Assembly: GCA_013822245.1 (NCBI GenBank)
Contig: PNKE01000073.1
Location: forward strand, 1-36,660
From: Candidatus Solibacter sp.
GTDB taxonomy: Bacteria; Acidobacteriota; Terriglobia; Bryobacterales; Bryobacteraceae
Direction of reading: 5' to 3'
Length of the DNA stretch: 36,660 bases
Position 1 is the first letter of the stretch. Each line of letters starts with the position of its first letter. The notes under the pieces were generated by a model. That model was not told the origin of the DNA. It worked only from the letters and a program-made list of their open reading frames with translations, and searched no databases. The position numbers were made by a program, and so were the translations under genes. Positions 14,293 to 25,301 of this stretch are shown here, in pieces.

Positions 14293-16239
14293 TCAGCTGC
14301 GGTGGGTATCTTCGAGGTAGGTATAGCCGTAGAGCCCCTCCTCGTAGAATTTGAGGAGGCGTCCGGCCTGCTCGTAGTCCATGCGGCCGTCGAGGACGGC
14401 GCTTTCGACATCCTGGCGGAACTGTTCGAGCAGTGTGCCGTGGCTGAACTGGACGTAGTTGAGGACCTCCTTGACGGTATCGCCCTTGATGACGGCTTCG
14501 AGGATGGGGGTATTGTTGTCGTTGAGGCGGACGTGGACGGCGTGGGTATCGCCGAACAGGTTGTGGAGGTCGCCGAGGATTTCCTGGTAGGCGCCGACGA
14601 GGAAAGCGCCGAGGAAATAGGGCTGGCCGTTGAACGAGTGCAGGGGCAGGGATTTCTTGACGTCGCGGCGGTCGATGAACTGATCGACCTTGCCGTCGCT
14701 GTCGCAGGAGATATCGCCGAGGGTGGCGTGGTGGATGGGCTGCTCGGCGAGGCGGTGGATGGGGGCGATGGGGAAGAGTTGTTTGACGGCCCAACTGTCG
14801 GGCATGCTCTGGAAGAGGCTGAAGTTGCAGAAGTAGGTATCGGAGAGCATGGCGTCGAGGCCTTCGAGTTCCTCGGGGAAGATGTCGAGCTGGCGGCCCA
14901 TGGTGAGGATGCGGCGGCAGATGGCCCAGTAGAGGTTTTCGGCGAGGCTGCGCTGGCGCAAGGGGAGGTAGCCGAGGCTGAAGAGGTTGAGGGCGGAATC
15001 GAGGGCCTGCTGGGCGTCGTGGAAGCTTTCGAGCAGGTTCTTGAAGCTGAGGCTTTTTTGGGTTTCAAGGAGGTCGATGAGGGGCTGTTCGGCGTCGCCG
15101 GGCAGGGTGTCGGGGATGGCCTCGCCGCCGAAGCCGCTGACGCCGAGGACGTTAAAGACGAGGACGCTGTGGTAGGCGGCGATGGCGCGGCCGCTCTCGG
15201 TAATGATGGAGGGGTGGGGGATTTCGGCGTGGTCGCAGACGTTCTGGACGTGGTAGACGACGTCGTTGGCATACTCCTGGAGGGAATAGTTGACGCTGGA
15301 TTCGAAGTCGGTCTGTGAGCCGTCGTAGTCGATGCCGAGGCCGCCGCCGACGTCGAGGTATTCCAGGCCGGCGCCGCCGCGTTTGAGGTCGGCGTAGACG
15401 CGGGCGGCTTCGATGACGGCGCCTTTGATATGGCGGATGTTGGTGATCTGGGAGCCGAGGTGGAAGTGGAGGAGTTTGAAGCAGTCCTCCATGCCGCATT
15501 CGCGGAGCTGGTCGAGGGCGCGGAGGGCTTCGGTGACGGTAAGGCCGAACTTAGAGCGGTAGCCGCCGGAGGATTTCCAGCGGCCGGCGCCGCGGCTGGC
15601 GAGTTTGACGCGGATGCCGATGACGGGGCGGACGTCGAGGGCGGCGGCGTGTTTGATGATGAGGTCGAGTTCGGTGTATTTCTCGACGACGGGGATGATC
15701 TGGCGGCCGACCTTGGCGGCGAGCATGACCATCTGGATGTATTCGTCGTCCTTGAAGCCGTTGCAGATGATGGGGGTATCGTTGCCGGCGATGGCCATGA
15801 CGGCGAGCAGTTCGGGTTTGGAGCCGGCCTCGAGGCCGAAGCCGTGCTGGCGGCCGAAGCGGTGGATTTCCTCGACGACCTGGCGCTGCTGGTTAACCTT
15901 GATGGGGTAGACGCAGATGTAGCGGCCCTGGTAGTTGTGTTCCTGGATGGCGGAGTGGAAGACGCTCTTGAGTTCGGCGAGCTGCATGCCGAGGATTTCA
16001 GGGAAGCGGAGGAGGATGGGGGGATCGATGCCGCGAAGAACGAGGGTATCGACCATTTTCTTGAGGTCGATGAAGCGGGCGGGTTCGCGGGTGGGGTGGA
16101 CGAGGATATGGCCGTCGTCGCTGATGGAGAAGTAGCCCTTGCCCCAGCGGTCGATGTCATAGAGTTCACGGGCCTTGGCGGCGCTCCAGCGGTCGCTGGG
16201 TTCCCACACTGGTGGCGTATCAGGCAACTTGACGTTCAA
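14293..16239 (-). CDS. speA: Biosynthetic arginine decarboxylase (SpeA)
   Basis: This PLP enzyme of 648 residues converts arginine to agmatine and CO2, the first step of agmatine-derived polyamine synthesis. The alanine-racemase-like TIM barrel carries the PLP lysine in YPIKVNQQ (Lys114), then GFGLEAGSKPE, HFHLGSQI and the glycine-rich LDVGGGLGIDYDG. A C-terminal barrel follows, with the YQEILGDLHNLFGDTHAVHV stretch typical of SpeA. The length is normal. The first in-frame start is TTG at 16239; GTG at 16209 would remove 10 residues and keep the WSAAKARELYDIDRWG motif, so the start is uncertain. GGGAGG lies about 13 nt upstream of the TTG. It appears monocistronic, divergent from the SDR gene. 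Confidence 0.95.
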   Translation of the reverse strand: MNVKLPDTPPVWEPSDRWSAAKARELYDIDRWGKGYFSISDDGHILVHPTREPARFIDLKKMVDTLVLRGIDPPILLRFPEILGMQLAELKSVFHSAIQEHNYQGRYICVYPIKVNQQRQVVEEIHRFGRQHGFGLEAGSKPELLAVMAIAGNDTPIICNGFKDDEYIQMVMLAAKVGRQIIPVVEKYTELDLIIKHAAALDVRPVIGIRVKLASRGAGRWKSSGGYRSKFGLTVTEALRALDQLRECGMEDCFKLLHFHLGSQITNIRHIKGAVIEAARVYADLKRGGAGLEYLDVGGGLGIDYDGSQTDFESSVNYSLQEYANDVVYHVQNVCDHAEIPHPSIITESGRAIAAYHSVLVFNVLGVSGFGGEAIPDTLPGDAEQPLIDLLETQKSLSFKNLLESFHDAQQALDSALNLFSLGYLPLRQRSLAENLYWAICRRILTMGRQLDIFPEELEGLDAMLSDTYFCNFSLFQSMPDSWAVKQLFPIAPIHRLAEQPIHHATLGDISCDSDGKVDQFIDRRDVKKSLPLHSFNGQPYFLGAFLVGAYQEILGDLHNLFGDTHAVHVRLNDNNTPILEAVIKGDTVKEVLNYVQFSHGTLLEQFRQDVESAVLDGRMDYEQAGRLLKFYEEGLYGYTYLEDTHRS

Positions 16240-16257
16240 ATCGGATGCGATCCCTCC

Positions 16258-16274
16258 CGAAACTCCAAGTTTCG
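16258..16274 (-). promoter_or_regulatory. Short inverted repeat in the speA/SDR divergent region
   Basis: CGAAACT and AGTTTCG form a perfect 7-bp stem with a 3-nt loop, 19 bases upstream of the speA TTG. It could be an operator in the divergent promoter region or a hairpin in the speA leader. Nothing else distinguishes the two. Confidence 0.3.
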
Positions 16275-16349
16275 ACTAAACGGAGGCGCTGGGCAAGTGG
16301 GAACTGGAGCGAGTGGGCGGGGGAGGTTTCGTCCGGGAGGCGGCTGGAG

Positions 16350-16355
16350 TAAAAT
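16350..16355 (+). promoter_or_regulatory. Candidate leaderless -10 (TAAAAT) before the SDR gene
   Basis: TAAAAT ends exactly 6 nt before the ATG at 16362, so transcription would begin at the A of the start codon. The nearest purine-rich GGAG lies upstream of the hexamer, too far to act as a Shine-Dalgarno. Confidence 0.5.
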
Positions 16356-16361
16356 CCCCAT

Positions 16362-17138
16362 ATGCATCAACCACTTCTCGGCAAGAACGCAATGGTGACG
16401 GGCGCGAGCAAAGGCGTGGGCAAAGGCATCGCGCTGGAACTGGCCAGACAGGGATGCAGGGTGGCGGTGAACTACAACTCCGACGCACGAGGGGCGATGG
16501 CGACGGTGGAGGAGATTGCGGCATTGGGGGGCGAGGGGATGCGGGTGCAGGCCAACGTGGGGGATTCGGCCGATGTCGAGCGGATGTTCGCGGAGACGCT
16601 GGAGCGGTTCGGGCGGCTGGATATCCACGTGAACAATGCCGGGGTGCAGACGTGGAAACCGCTGCTGGAGTTGACCGAAGCGGAGTGGGACAGGGTGATC
16701 GACACGAACCTGAAGGGGTGTTTCCTGTGCACGCAACTCGCCGGCAGGGCGATGAAGGAGAGCGGCGGGGGCAGCATCATCAACATTGGCTCGGGCTGCA
16801 ATAAGTGGCCGTTTCCGAATCTGGTGGACTATACGGCGAGCAAGGGCGGGATTGAGCAGTTGACGAAGGTGGCGGCGGTGGAGTTGGGCAAGTACGGGAT
16901 TCGGGTGAATTGCGTGGCGCCGGGGGCGATTGAGATCGAACGGACGAAAGAAGAAGCCGGCGACTATGCGGGGACGTGGGCGGGGGTGACGCCGCTGGGA
17001 CGGGTGGGCGTGCCGGCGGATGTGGCGACGACGGTGGCGTTTCTGTGCGGAGACGGGGCGAGTTTTGTGACGGGCCAGACGATTTGGGTGGACGGCGGGC
17101 TGTTTACGCGGCCGGTGTGGCCTTATGACTTAGGCTGA
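16362..17138 (+). CDS. Short-chain dehydrogenase/reductase (FabG-like)
   Basis: This classical SDR of 258 residues carries [10 protein letters not shown] (residues 13-22) for NAD(P) binding, NNAG (91-94), the catalytic Ser144 in INIGSG, and Tyr157/Lys161 in YTASK. The end [14 protein letters not shown] fits glucose-1-dehydrogenase/3-oxoacyl-reductase relatives. The Arg/Lys distribution early in the chain is compatible with NADPH, but cofactor and substrate cannot be fixed. It is a single gene, divergent from speA and convergent with the P1 peptidase; the two stop codons are 4 bases apart and lie in a shared hairpin. The start is supported by a TAAAAT box 6 nt upstream rather than by a Shine-Dalgarno. 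Confidence 0.85.
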   Translation: MHQPLLGKNAMVTGASKGVGKGIALELARQGCRVAVNYNSDARGAMATVEEIAALGGEGMRVQANVGDSADVERMFAETLERFGRLDIHVNNAGVQTWKPLLELTEAEWDRVIDTNLKGCFLCTQLAGRAMKESGGGSIINIGSGCNKWPFPNLVDYTASKGGIEQLTKVAAVELGKYGIRVNCVAPGAIEIERTKEEAGDYAGTWAGVTPLGRVGVPADVATTVAFLCGDGASFVTGQTIWVDGGLFTRPVWPYDLG

Positions 17139-17148
17139 GGCTTCAGCC
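17133..17148. terminator. Hairpin spanning two convergent stop codons
   Basis: GGCTGA and TCAGCC form a perfect 6-bp stem around the 4-nt loop GGCT. The left arm contains the SDR stop TGA (17136-17138) and the right arm the complement of the peptidase stop (17143-17145). No T-run follows on either side, so it may be only a weak bidirectional terminator. Confidence 0.35.
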
Positions 17149-18108
17149 GGCGAGTCCGGGGATGCCGCCGAGGGATTTGGCGGATTTGACGGCGCGGGCG
17201 ATGGCTTCGGCGACGGCTTCAGCGGCGGCGACGCAGAGGACGTCGAGAGGGATGGAGATGTCGCCGCAGGAGAGGGCGAAGGCGACATCGCCGTCCATGC
17301 CGAGATGGACGGGGCGGATGGAGCGGACCATGCCCTGGCTGGCGAACTGGGCGAGGCGGGAGGCCTGGACCTTATTCAATTTGGCGTCGGTGGCGACGAC
17401 GACGAGGGTGGTGTTTTCGCGGCGGGCCGGCTGGCGGCCGAAGGAACCGGAACGGGCGCGGTCCTTCATGAGCTTGACGGTATCGGCGAACTCCCTGGAG
17501 GCGGGCGAGACGCGGGCGCCGGCGAGGATGCGGCCGGTGGCGGGGTCGAGGATGTCGCCATAGGCGTTGACAGCGGCCAGGGCGGAGACCTTGGCCTTGC
17601 CGATTTCGACGGTATAAGTGCCGATGCCGGCTTTCATGGCGTTCTTGAGGCCCAGCGCCTTGCCGCAGGTGGCGCCTGTGCCTGCGCCGACGTTGCCTTC
17701 CTCGACCTGGCCATCGTGGGCGGCAGATGCGGCGACCTCGCCCATTTCGCGCGTTGGGCGGGCGGCGGACTTGCCGATGCCGAGATCGAAGAGGATGGCC
17801 GCCGGGACGATGGGGACGACGGTGACGCCGACGCCGAAGCCGATGCGGCGCTGTTCGAGCACCTTGCGGACGCCGCTGGCGGATTCGAGGCCGAAGGCGG
17901 AGCCGCCGGAAAGGCAGATGGCGTGGACGTGAGGAGTGATGTGCGAGGCGCTGATGACGTCGATCTCCTCGGTGCCGGTGGCGCCGCCGCGGATATCGAC
18001 GCCGGCGACGGCGCCGCGTTCACAGAGGATGACGGTCGAGCCGGTGATGCCATCGTAGTCGGAGGCGTGGCCGACTTTGATGCCGGCGATGTCGGTGAGA
18101 CCCTTCAT
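17143..18108 (-). CDS. P1/S58-family self-processing peptidase (DmpA/NylC-like)
   Basis: This 321-residue N-terminal-nucleophile hydrolase is made as a precursor that cuts itself. ENTTLVVVATDAKL (residues 231-244) matches the processing site of the NylC/DmpA family, where cleavage before Thr233 would free the catalytic Thr. GLTDIAGIKVGHA at the start, GGATGTEE, LSGGSAFGLE and HLGMDGDVAFALS are further family landmarks. Known members are L-aminopeptidases/D-esterases, beta-peptidases or nylon-oligomer hydrolases; which applies here is unknown. There is no signal peptide. Its ATG overlaps the stop of the candidate toxin gene (ATGA), so the peptidase is the third gene of the Panacea antitoxin operon, an unusual partner. 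Confidence 0.9.
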   Translation of the reverse strand: MKGLTDIAGIKVGHASDYDGITGSTVILCERGAVAGVDIRGGATGTEEIDVISASHITPHVHAICLSGGSAFGLESASGVRKVLEQRRIGFGVGVTVVPIVPAAILFDLGIGKSAARPTREMGEVAASAAHDGQVEEGNVGAGTGATCGKALGLKNAMKAGIGTYTVEIGKAKVSALAAVNAYGDILDPATGRILAGARVSPASREFADTVKLMKDRARSGSFGRQPARRENTTLVVVATDAKLNKVQASRLAQFASQGMVRSIRPVHLGMDGDVAFALSCGDISIPLDVLCVAAAEAVAEAIARAVKSAKSLGGIPGLAG

Positions 18109-18494
18109 GTGTTCCGGCCTTTCGGAGGCGCGGCGGGCAGCAACTGAACGGCCTTATTGGGAGTGAAGCCGGACTGCACCGCGCCGTGTCTGATGGTGGA
18201 GAGAAGCCGCGGGGTGAACGGGGGCAGCGGAACAGCCAGGCCCGCTACAACCCACTTGTTCAACTCGGCGATTGAGACGATCCGGCAATCGGAGTAGAGC
18301 ACGATGGATGGGTGCCTGATGAACGGATGGTCACCGGCTTGGAGAATGACGGTCTGGCCGGCGTTGTGTCTCAGCGCGGTAACGCTGACAAGGACAGCCT
18401 CTGCGCCGGGTTGAGGAAAAGTGAGCAAGACCCCGAGATGGGCCCTGGGGCCAGTGTTATCGGAGCGGAGCAGCCAGCAGTCGCCGCCGCTCAT
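18105..18494 (-). CDS. Hypothetical protein, candidate toxin paired with a Panacea antitoxin
   Basis: This 129-residue soluble protein overlaps the upstream antitoxin gene and the downstream peptidase gene by ATGA on both sides. The sequence looks like a small beta-barrel: GDCWLLRSDN, HLGVLLTFPQ, VLVSVTAL, TVILQAGDHPFI and SIVLYSDCRIV are alternating strands, followed by a helical C-terminal region. The G-D-W start and barrel-like pattern recall PemK/MazF-type toxins, but the family signature is not clear enough to claim it. Panacea-domain antitoxins are known to pair with many unrelated toxins, so toxin function is inferred from gene order. It could also be a non-toxic accessory protein. Confidence 0.6.
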   Translation of the reverse strand: MSGGDCWLLRSDNTGPRAHLGVLLTFPQPGAEAVLVSVTALRHNAGQTVILQAGDHPFIRHPSIVLYSDCRIVSIAELNKWVVAGLAVPLPPFTPRLLSTIRHGAVQSGFTPNKAVQLLPAAPPKGRNT

Positions 18495-19045
18495 GGCTTG
18501 AGGGATTCAACGAGTGAGAGTTCCCTGATCTCGTCGGCGATGGTTGCGATCTCATGCTCGGTGCGGCCCTCGACGCGGAGGATATCTTCAATCTCGATCG
18601 GCATGGAGGACCCGGCAGGATCGCGCCACTCAGGCAGTTCATGGGAAAGATCACGGACCTCCCATTTCGACTTTGAGCCGTGGCGGGAATAGACCTCGTC
18701 GATGAGACGAAGCTCGGCCATGGACAGTTCGGAATCATCCGTGGCCTGCCTCAGTTTGACATCATAGCGGCCGCTGTTTGAGATGTGCTTGTGCCAGGGG
18801 CCAAGCGAGAGGCCGGTTTCGGGTCCAGTACATATGAGATCGTAGATACGGCTGACAACGGGACCGTGGGGCATGGCGGCAAAGCGGTCAGTGGTCACAG
18901 ACCGGGCCCAGCGTAGAATCGCTTCACGGTCGATGAAGTAAAGCAGCTTGATGAGCTTCAGGTATGGCATTGACCCGCCAGCTCGCGCGAGCAGCACGCC
19001 GGCGACCTGTGCGGCCTTCTCCCCGTTGAAGCGAAGCCAGCTCAT
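18491..19045 (-). CDS. Panacea-domain (DUF4065, SocA-like) antitoxin
   Basis: This 184-residue protein has a Panacea domain over about residues 20-110: YLKLIKLLYFIDREAI, TTDRFAAMPHGPVVSRIYDLI and the following helices. The domain neutralises diverse toxins; the Caulobacter member SocA delivers its toxin to ClpXP. The ORF runs up to 19246, but the ATG at 19045 is chosen: it has GGAGGTG at 19055-19061, 9 nt upstream, and begins MSWLRFNGEKAAQ right before the domain. The upstream part overlaps the divergent leuS start and is low-complexity. The C-terminal helical region may serve in specificity. It is the first gene of a three-gene coupled operon. Confidence 0.85.
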   Translation of the reverse strand: MSWLRFNGEKAAQVAGVLLARAGGSMPYLKLIKLLYFIDREAILRWARSVTTDRFAAMPHGPVVSRIYDLICTGPETGLSLGPWHKHISNSGRYDVKLRQATDDSELSMAELRLIDEVYSRHGSKSKWEVRDLSHELPEWRDPAGSSMPIEIEDILRVEGRTEHEIATIADEIRELSLVESLKP

Positions 19046-19244
19046 ATCATCCCCCACCTCCAGTCTACCGGGATTCGAGATTCCCGCAACCGGAACGAGG
19101 GGGCCGCCGGCCGGCGATTGAGATTGGAGCCGGAGCGCGGGCGCGGCGTGAGACAATGAGTGTGCGCTGTTGACGCGCGCGCGGATCGTTTGAACAGGCA
19201 TGTTTGCGGCCGGGCGCGAAAGTGCCGCGCCACCTGAACACGCC

Positions 19245-21678
<2,434 letters not shown>

Positions 21679-21689
<11 letters not shown>

Positions 21690-23649
21690 ATTCGACGGGT
21701 TCTGCCTGCGGCGCGGGCAGGTTGGTCAGGGTCAGGAGCGAGCGGGCCGGGAGTTGCAGGGACAGGCTGCCAGCGGCGGCTGCGAGCGGGTTCAGTTCCA
21801 CGAAGCCGGCGTCCTCGGTGGTGAGGACGGCGCGCCATGTCGACACATCCACGGGCAGGCCGGTGAGCACGGCGTCACGGGCCGCGGAAATGTTGGCGAT
21901 GTGGATGGTGTAAACATCGCCGGCGCGGAAGGCGGTGACCAAGACCTTGTCGTGCGATGAAGCCGCGGCCAGCGCGGTGGACATGGGCGGGGTGAGGTTG
22001 GCGAGCTGTTTGGTGAGCCAGAAGCGGCCGGTGGGGACGATTTCATTGCCTTCGATGCGGACCAGGGAATAGTCGGCGGTGAACTCCCAGTACATCGTGG
22101 CTTGGGGCCGGGCGTGGGTGAGGATGTCCTGATAGAGCTGAAGCTCGTTGATGCCGTACCAGTAGGAGTCGTAGGCGCGGCCCTGCCAGGCGCTGGGGTC
22201 GGCGCCGAGTTCGGCGACCAGGAGCGGGAGGCCGAGGCGTTCGGCGAGATCGGCCCAGGCCTGATACTGTTCCGGCGAGGCGCCGTTCCAGGAGTGGAAC
22301 GAGATGGCTCCGGCGTACTGGAGGGCTTCGGGATCGTTGGCGGCGGGCAGGACGTAGGCGTGGGCGCCGCGGGCATGGCTGGTGTCGCCGAGCAGCATTT
22401 TCGTGCCGAGGCCCATGGAGGCGAAGTGCGCGCCGATGCGGCGGACGGCGTCGCGGTGCTCTTCGGGGGTGAGCAGGATGCGGATGCCGAGGTCCGGCTC
22501 GTTGAATGAGAAGAGATCGGGTTCGACGCCGTAGAAGTCGCGGGCGTAGAGGATGTAGGCGGTGAGCGACTCGATCAACTCGTCGAACATCGCCGGGTCG
22601 ATGATGCGCTGGCGGTCGTTGGGGCCTTTGGTGGCGCGGTCGGCGAGCATCCATTCCGGCAGGCGCCAGACGGAGGCGACGAAGGGGATGCCCTTTTGCT
22701 TGAGCGTCCGCATGAGTTCGAACTCATGGCGGAGGCGCGAGCCGGGCTTGTCGTTTTCGATGAAGCGGCCGTAGTCGGTGTCGGCGGTGGAGGAGTTTTC
22801 GTTTTCGGGTTCCCAGTCGACGAGGGTGATTTCCGTGCGGGCCCAGCGGGAGTTGATGTGTTCGAGGGTGTAAGCGGTGACGGGGGATTCGATCTGGAAG
22901 GCATAGTTGCCGCCGAAGCCGTGGAAGAGGTAGCGCGAGGAGGCTGGCTCGATGGAGAGTGCGGCGGAGGTGGTGTCGGGGATGCCGTCGATGGCGAGGT
23001 CGATTGTGAACGAGCCTTGCGTGCCGGAGGGCAGCGTGCCGCGGTGGAGGTAGATCCAGAAGGTGAAGGCTTTGGGCGATTCGGTGGATTTGTCCTGGAG
23101 GTTGACTGGCAGGGCTGCGCTCATTGCGGCCGACCACCAGAGGTCGCCTGACGTGCTCATGGCGCGGAGTTCGGAGGCCGAGGCGTTGTAGAGCAGGTTG
23201 ACGTTGGCGGGCGGTTCGGAGGGCAGGGTGACGGTGCGGCCGCCGATTTCGGCGGTGCCGGAGTTGAACTCGCGCCAGGGGATGTTGACGCGGAAGTAGA
23301 GACCTTCGGCGGCGAGTTCGGCCATCGCCGCGTATGTGATTGAGATGCGGAGCTTGCCGTCGATCTCGGAGACGCGCTGGGTGAACTGGAGTTTCCGGGC
23401 AGAGTCGAGGGCGAGGCGGCCTTGCCAGACGGATTCGCCGCCGCGGGTGACTGTCATGCCTTCGGCTGACGACAGACCGACGGTCTTGGTCCAGCCTTTG
23501 GATGGCAGGACGAGGTCGGTGCGGATGTGGGCGTCCTGGCCGCGATAGAGCATGGCGGCGAGGCGGCCGTTGGCGTCGACGATGGCGAGTTCAGCGAGGC
23601 AGGGCATGGCAAGAGCCGCCGCGCAGGCGGCGAGGCGCAACAGATTCAC
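21679..23649 (-). CDS. Secreted clan GH-A glycoside hydrolase (GH30-like)
   Basis: The 656-residue product has a signal peptide (residues 1-19, cleavage near CLA-EL). An N-terminal beta-rich part (about 20-230) precedes a TIM barrel. The barrel has the GH-A acid/base in FNEPDLG (Glu384) and a nucleophile in LLVAELGAD (Glu480), plus [12 protein letters not shown] and FHSWNG. A small beta-sandwich (about 560-650) closes the chain. This layout resembles GH30 or GH39-like exo- or endo-glycosidases, but the substrate is unknown. The start is GTG at 23649, with a TATACT box exactly 6 nt upstream and no Shine-Dalgarno. It lies 32 bases after the M20 gene and may also be read from that gene. Confidence 0.85.
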
Positions 23650-23655
23650 GAGGCG

Positions 23656-23661
23656 AGTATA
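23656..23661 (-). promoter_or_regulatory. Candidate leaderless -10 (TATACT) for the glycosidase gene
   Basis: On the minus strand TGA-TATACT, an extended -10 (TGn), is followed by 6 nt and the GTG start at 23649. It lies in the 32-base gap after the M20 gene, so the glycosidase may have its own start site. Confidence 0.5.
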
Positions 23662-23681
23662 TCAACGGATGCGCGGGTCTT

Positions 23682-25226
23682 CTATTTCTTGACAGTCGGG
23701 TAGGTGACGCCGAGTTGCTCGAGATAAGTGGAGAAGCGCGACGAGTCGTAGTAGAGCTTTTCGAGCGCGGGCCGGAAGCGCTGCTGACGTTCGCGGTTGA
23801 GGTAAGTGGGGGGGCTGGTTTCGAGGGGGATGAGGGATTTCCATTTGGTCTCGCGGGTCTGTTCGGCGAAGAACTTCTTCGCCTCGGCGAGGAGCGAGGG
23901 GTCGAGCATGAGGTCGAGGACGGTCATGGCCTGGGCGGCGGCGCCGGCGGTGGTTCCCTTGTGGGCGATGGGGGTGGCCATGGCGATGCCGGCGGACCAG
24001 TGGTGGCCGATCATGCCGGGGATGTTGCCGGGGTAGCGGAGGACGACCGTGGGGACGTTCCAGCCCACCTCGGCGATGTCATCGGAGCCATAGCTGCGCT
24101 CGCCCTGGTTGCCGTCGCGGACGCCCTGGGGTTCGGTGTTGAGGCCGGACTCCTTGACGCCGAGTTCCTTCTGGGCGGCGCGGGCGAGGGTCTGGTCGTC
24201 GTCGCTCCATTTGGGCATGCCGACGGCCGAGATGTTGCGGCCCATGGCTTCGGCGAGCGGGCGGTTGAACATGCCAGGCCAGGCGGCTCCGAGGACGCGC
24301 TCTTCCATGGTGGTATCGGTCATCATGGTGGCCGCCTGGGCGATGCGGGAGCCGATGGAGTGCATCTGCTGGATGCGGGCGTAATCCCACTCGCGGAAGT
24401 AATACCAGACCTTGGCGATGGGCGGCACGACGTTGGGCTGGTCGCCGCCGGCGGTGATGACGTAGTGGGAGCGCTGTTCGGTGCGGAGGTGTTCGCGGCG
24501 GTAGTTCCAGCCAACATTCATGAGTTCGACGGCGTCGAGTGCGCTGCGGCCGTTCCAGGGGGCGGCGCCGTGGGCGCTACGGCCGCGGAAGGTGTATTCG
24601 ACGCTGACCAGGCCGGTGCCCGACGGGCCCCAGGTGACGCCGAAATCTGAGGCGATGTGGGCCGAGAGCATGGCGTCGACATCCTTGAAAAGGCCGGCGT
24701 TGACCATGAAAGTGCGGCTGCCGATGAGTTCTTCGGCGACGCCGGGGTAGACGCGGATGGTGCCGGCGACCTTGTAGCGCTGCATGAGGTCCTTGGCGAC
24801 CAGGGCGGCGGTGACCTGGAGAGCCTGGCCGGCGTTATGGCCCTCGCCGTGGCCGGGGGCGCCGTCGACGAGGGGCTTGTGATAGGCGACGCCGGGGGTT
24901 TGCGAGGTTTCGGGCAGGCCGTCGATGTCGGCCATGAGACCGATGACGGGCTTGCCGGAGCCCCATTCGGCGACCCAGCCGGTATCGAGGCCGGCGACGC
25001 CGCGGGTGACGCGGAAGCCGTTCTTTTCGAGAAGGGCGGTGAGGTAGCGGCTGGTTTCGACTTCCTGGTAGCCAAGCTCTGCGAAACTGAAGATGGAATC
25101 CACCATCTGCTGGGTGAGCTTGGCCCGGCCCACTGCCATCTCCATCGCCGCCTGCTTGACGACTTTGGGGTCGGGCGCCTGGGCGAAACAAGTTGCGGCG
25201 ATGAGAAGAACTGGAAGGCGTCTCAT
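23682..25226 (-). CDS. Secreted M20-family amidohydrolase (AbgB-like)
   Basis: This 514-residue protein has a signal peptide ending near TCFAQA (residues 11-16). M20D-family features are EEL/GH-type metal-binding motifs: HGEGHNAG (about residues 126-133), GVAEELIGS, and SAHGAAPWNGRSALDAVELM in the lid domain; the C-terminal part carries GHHWSAG. It most resembles p-aminobenzoyl-glutamate hydrolase subunit B and related amidohydrolases, zinc enzymes that cleave N-acyl amino acids. With a signal peptide it would act in the periplasm. It is the first gene ahead of the glycosidase. The start has no Shine-Dalgarno but a TAAGAT box 7 nt upstream. Confidence 0.87.
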   Translation of the reverse strand: MRRLPVLLIAATCFAQAPDPKVVKQAAMEMAVGRAKLTQQMVDSIFSFAELGYQEVETSRYLTALLEKNGFRVTRGVAGLDTGWVAEWGSGKPVIGLMADIDGLPETSQTPGVAYHKPLVDGAPGHGEGHNAGQALQVTAALVAKDLMQRYKVAGTIRVYPGVAEELIGSRTFMVNAGLFKDVDAMLSAHIASDFGVTWGPSGTGLVSVEYTFRGRSAHGAAPWNGRSALDAVELMNVGWNYRREHLRTEQRSHYVITAGGDQPNVVPPIAKVWYYFREWDYARIQQMHSIGSRIAQAATMMTDTTMEERVLGAAWPGMFNRPLAEAMGRNISAVGMPKWSDDDQTLARAAQKELGVKESGLNTEPQGVRDGNQGERSYGSDDIAEVGWNVPTVVLRYPGNIPGMIGHHWSAGIAMATPIAHKGTTAGAAAQAMTVLDLMLDPSLLAEAKKFFAEQTRETKWKSLIPLETSPPTYLNRERQQRFRPALEKLYYDSSRFSTYLEQLGVTYPTVKK

Positions 25227-25233
25227 GCGTCAT

Positions 25234-25239
25234 ATCTTA
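25234..25239 (-). promoter_or_regulatory. Candidate leaderless -10 (TAAGAT) for the M20 gene
   Basis: TAAGAT on the minus strand is followed by 7 nt and the ATG at 25226. No Shine-Dalgarno is present. It lies in the gap shared with the divergent adaptor gene. Confidence 0.45.
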
Positions 25240-25301
25240 GCGGGAACACCGAGGCGGTGGAGTTCGTCGTACAGAAAGAGACTGGACGGTAGGAAATCAT
25301 C

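Noticed and set aside
19170-19198. TTGACG as a -35 for leuS
   Set aside because: No acceptable -10 occurs 16-18 nt downstream.
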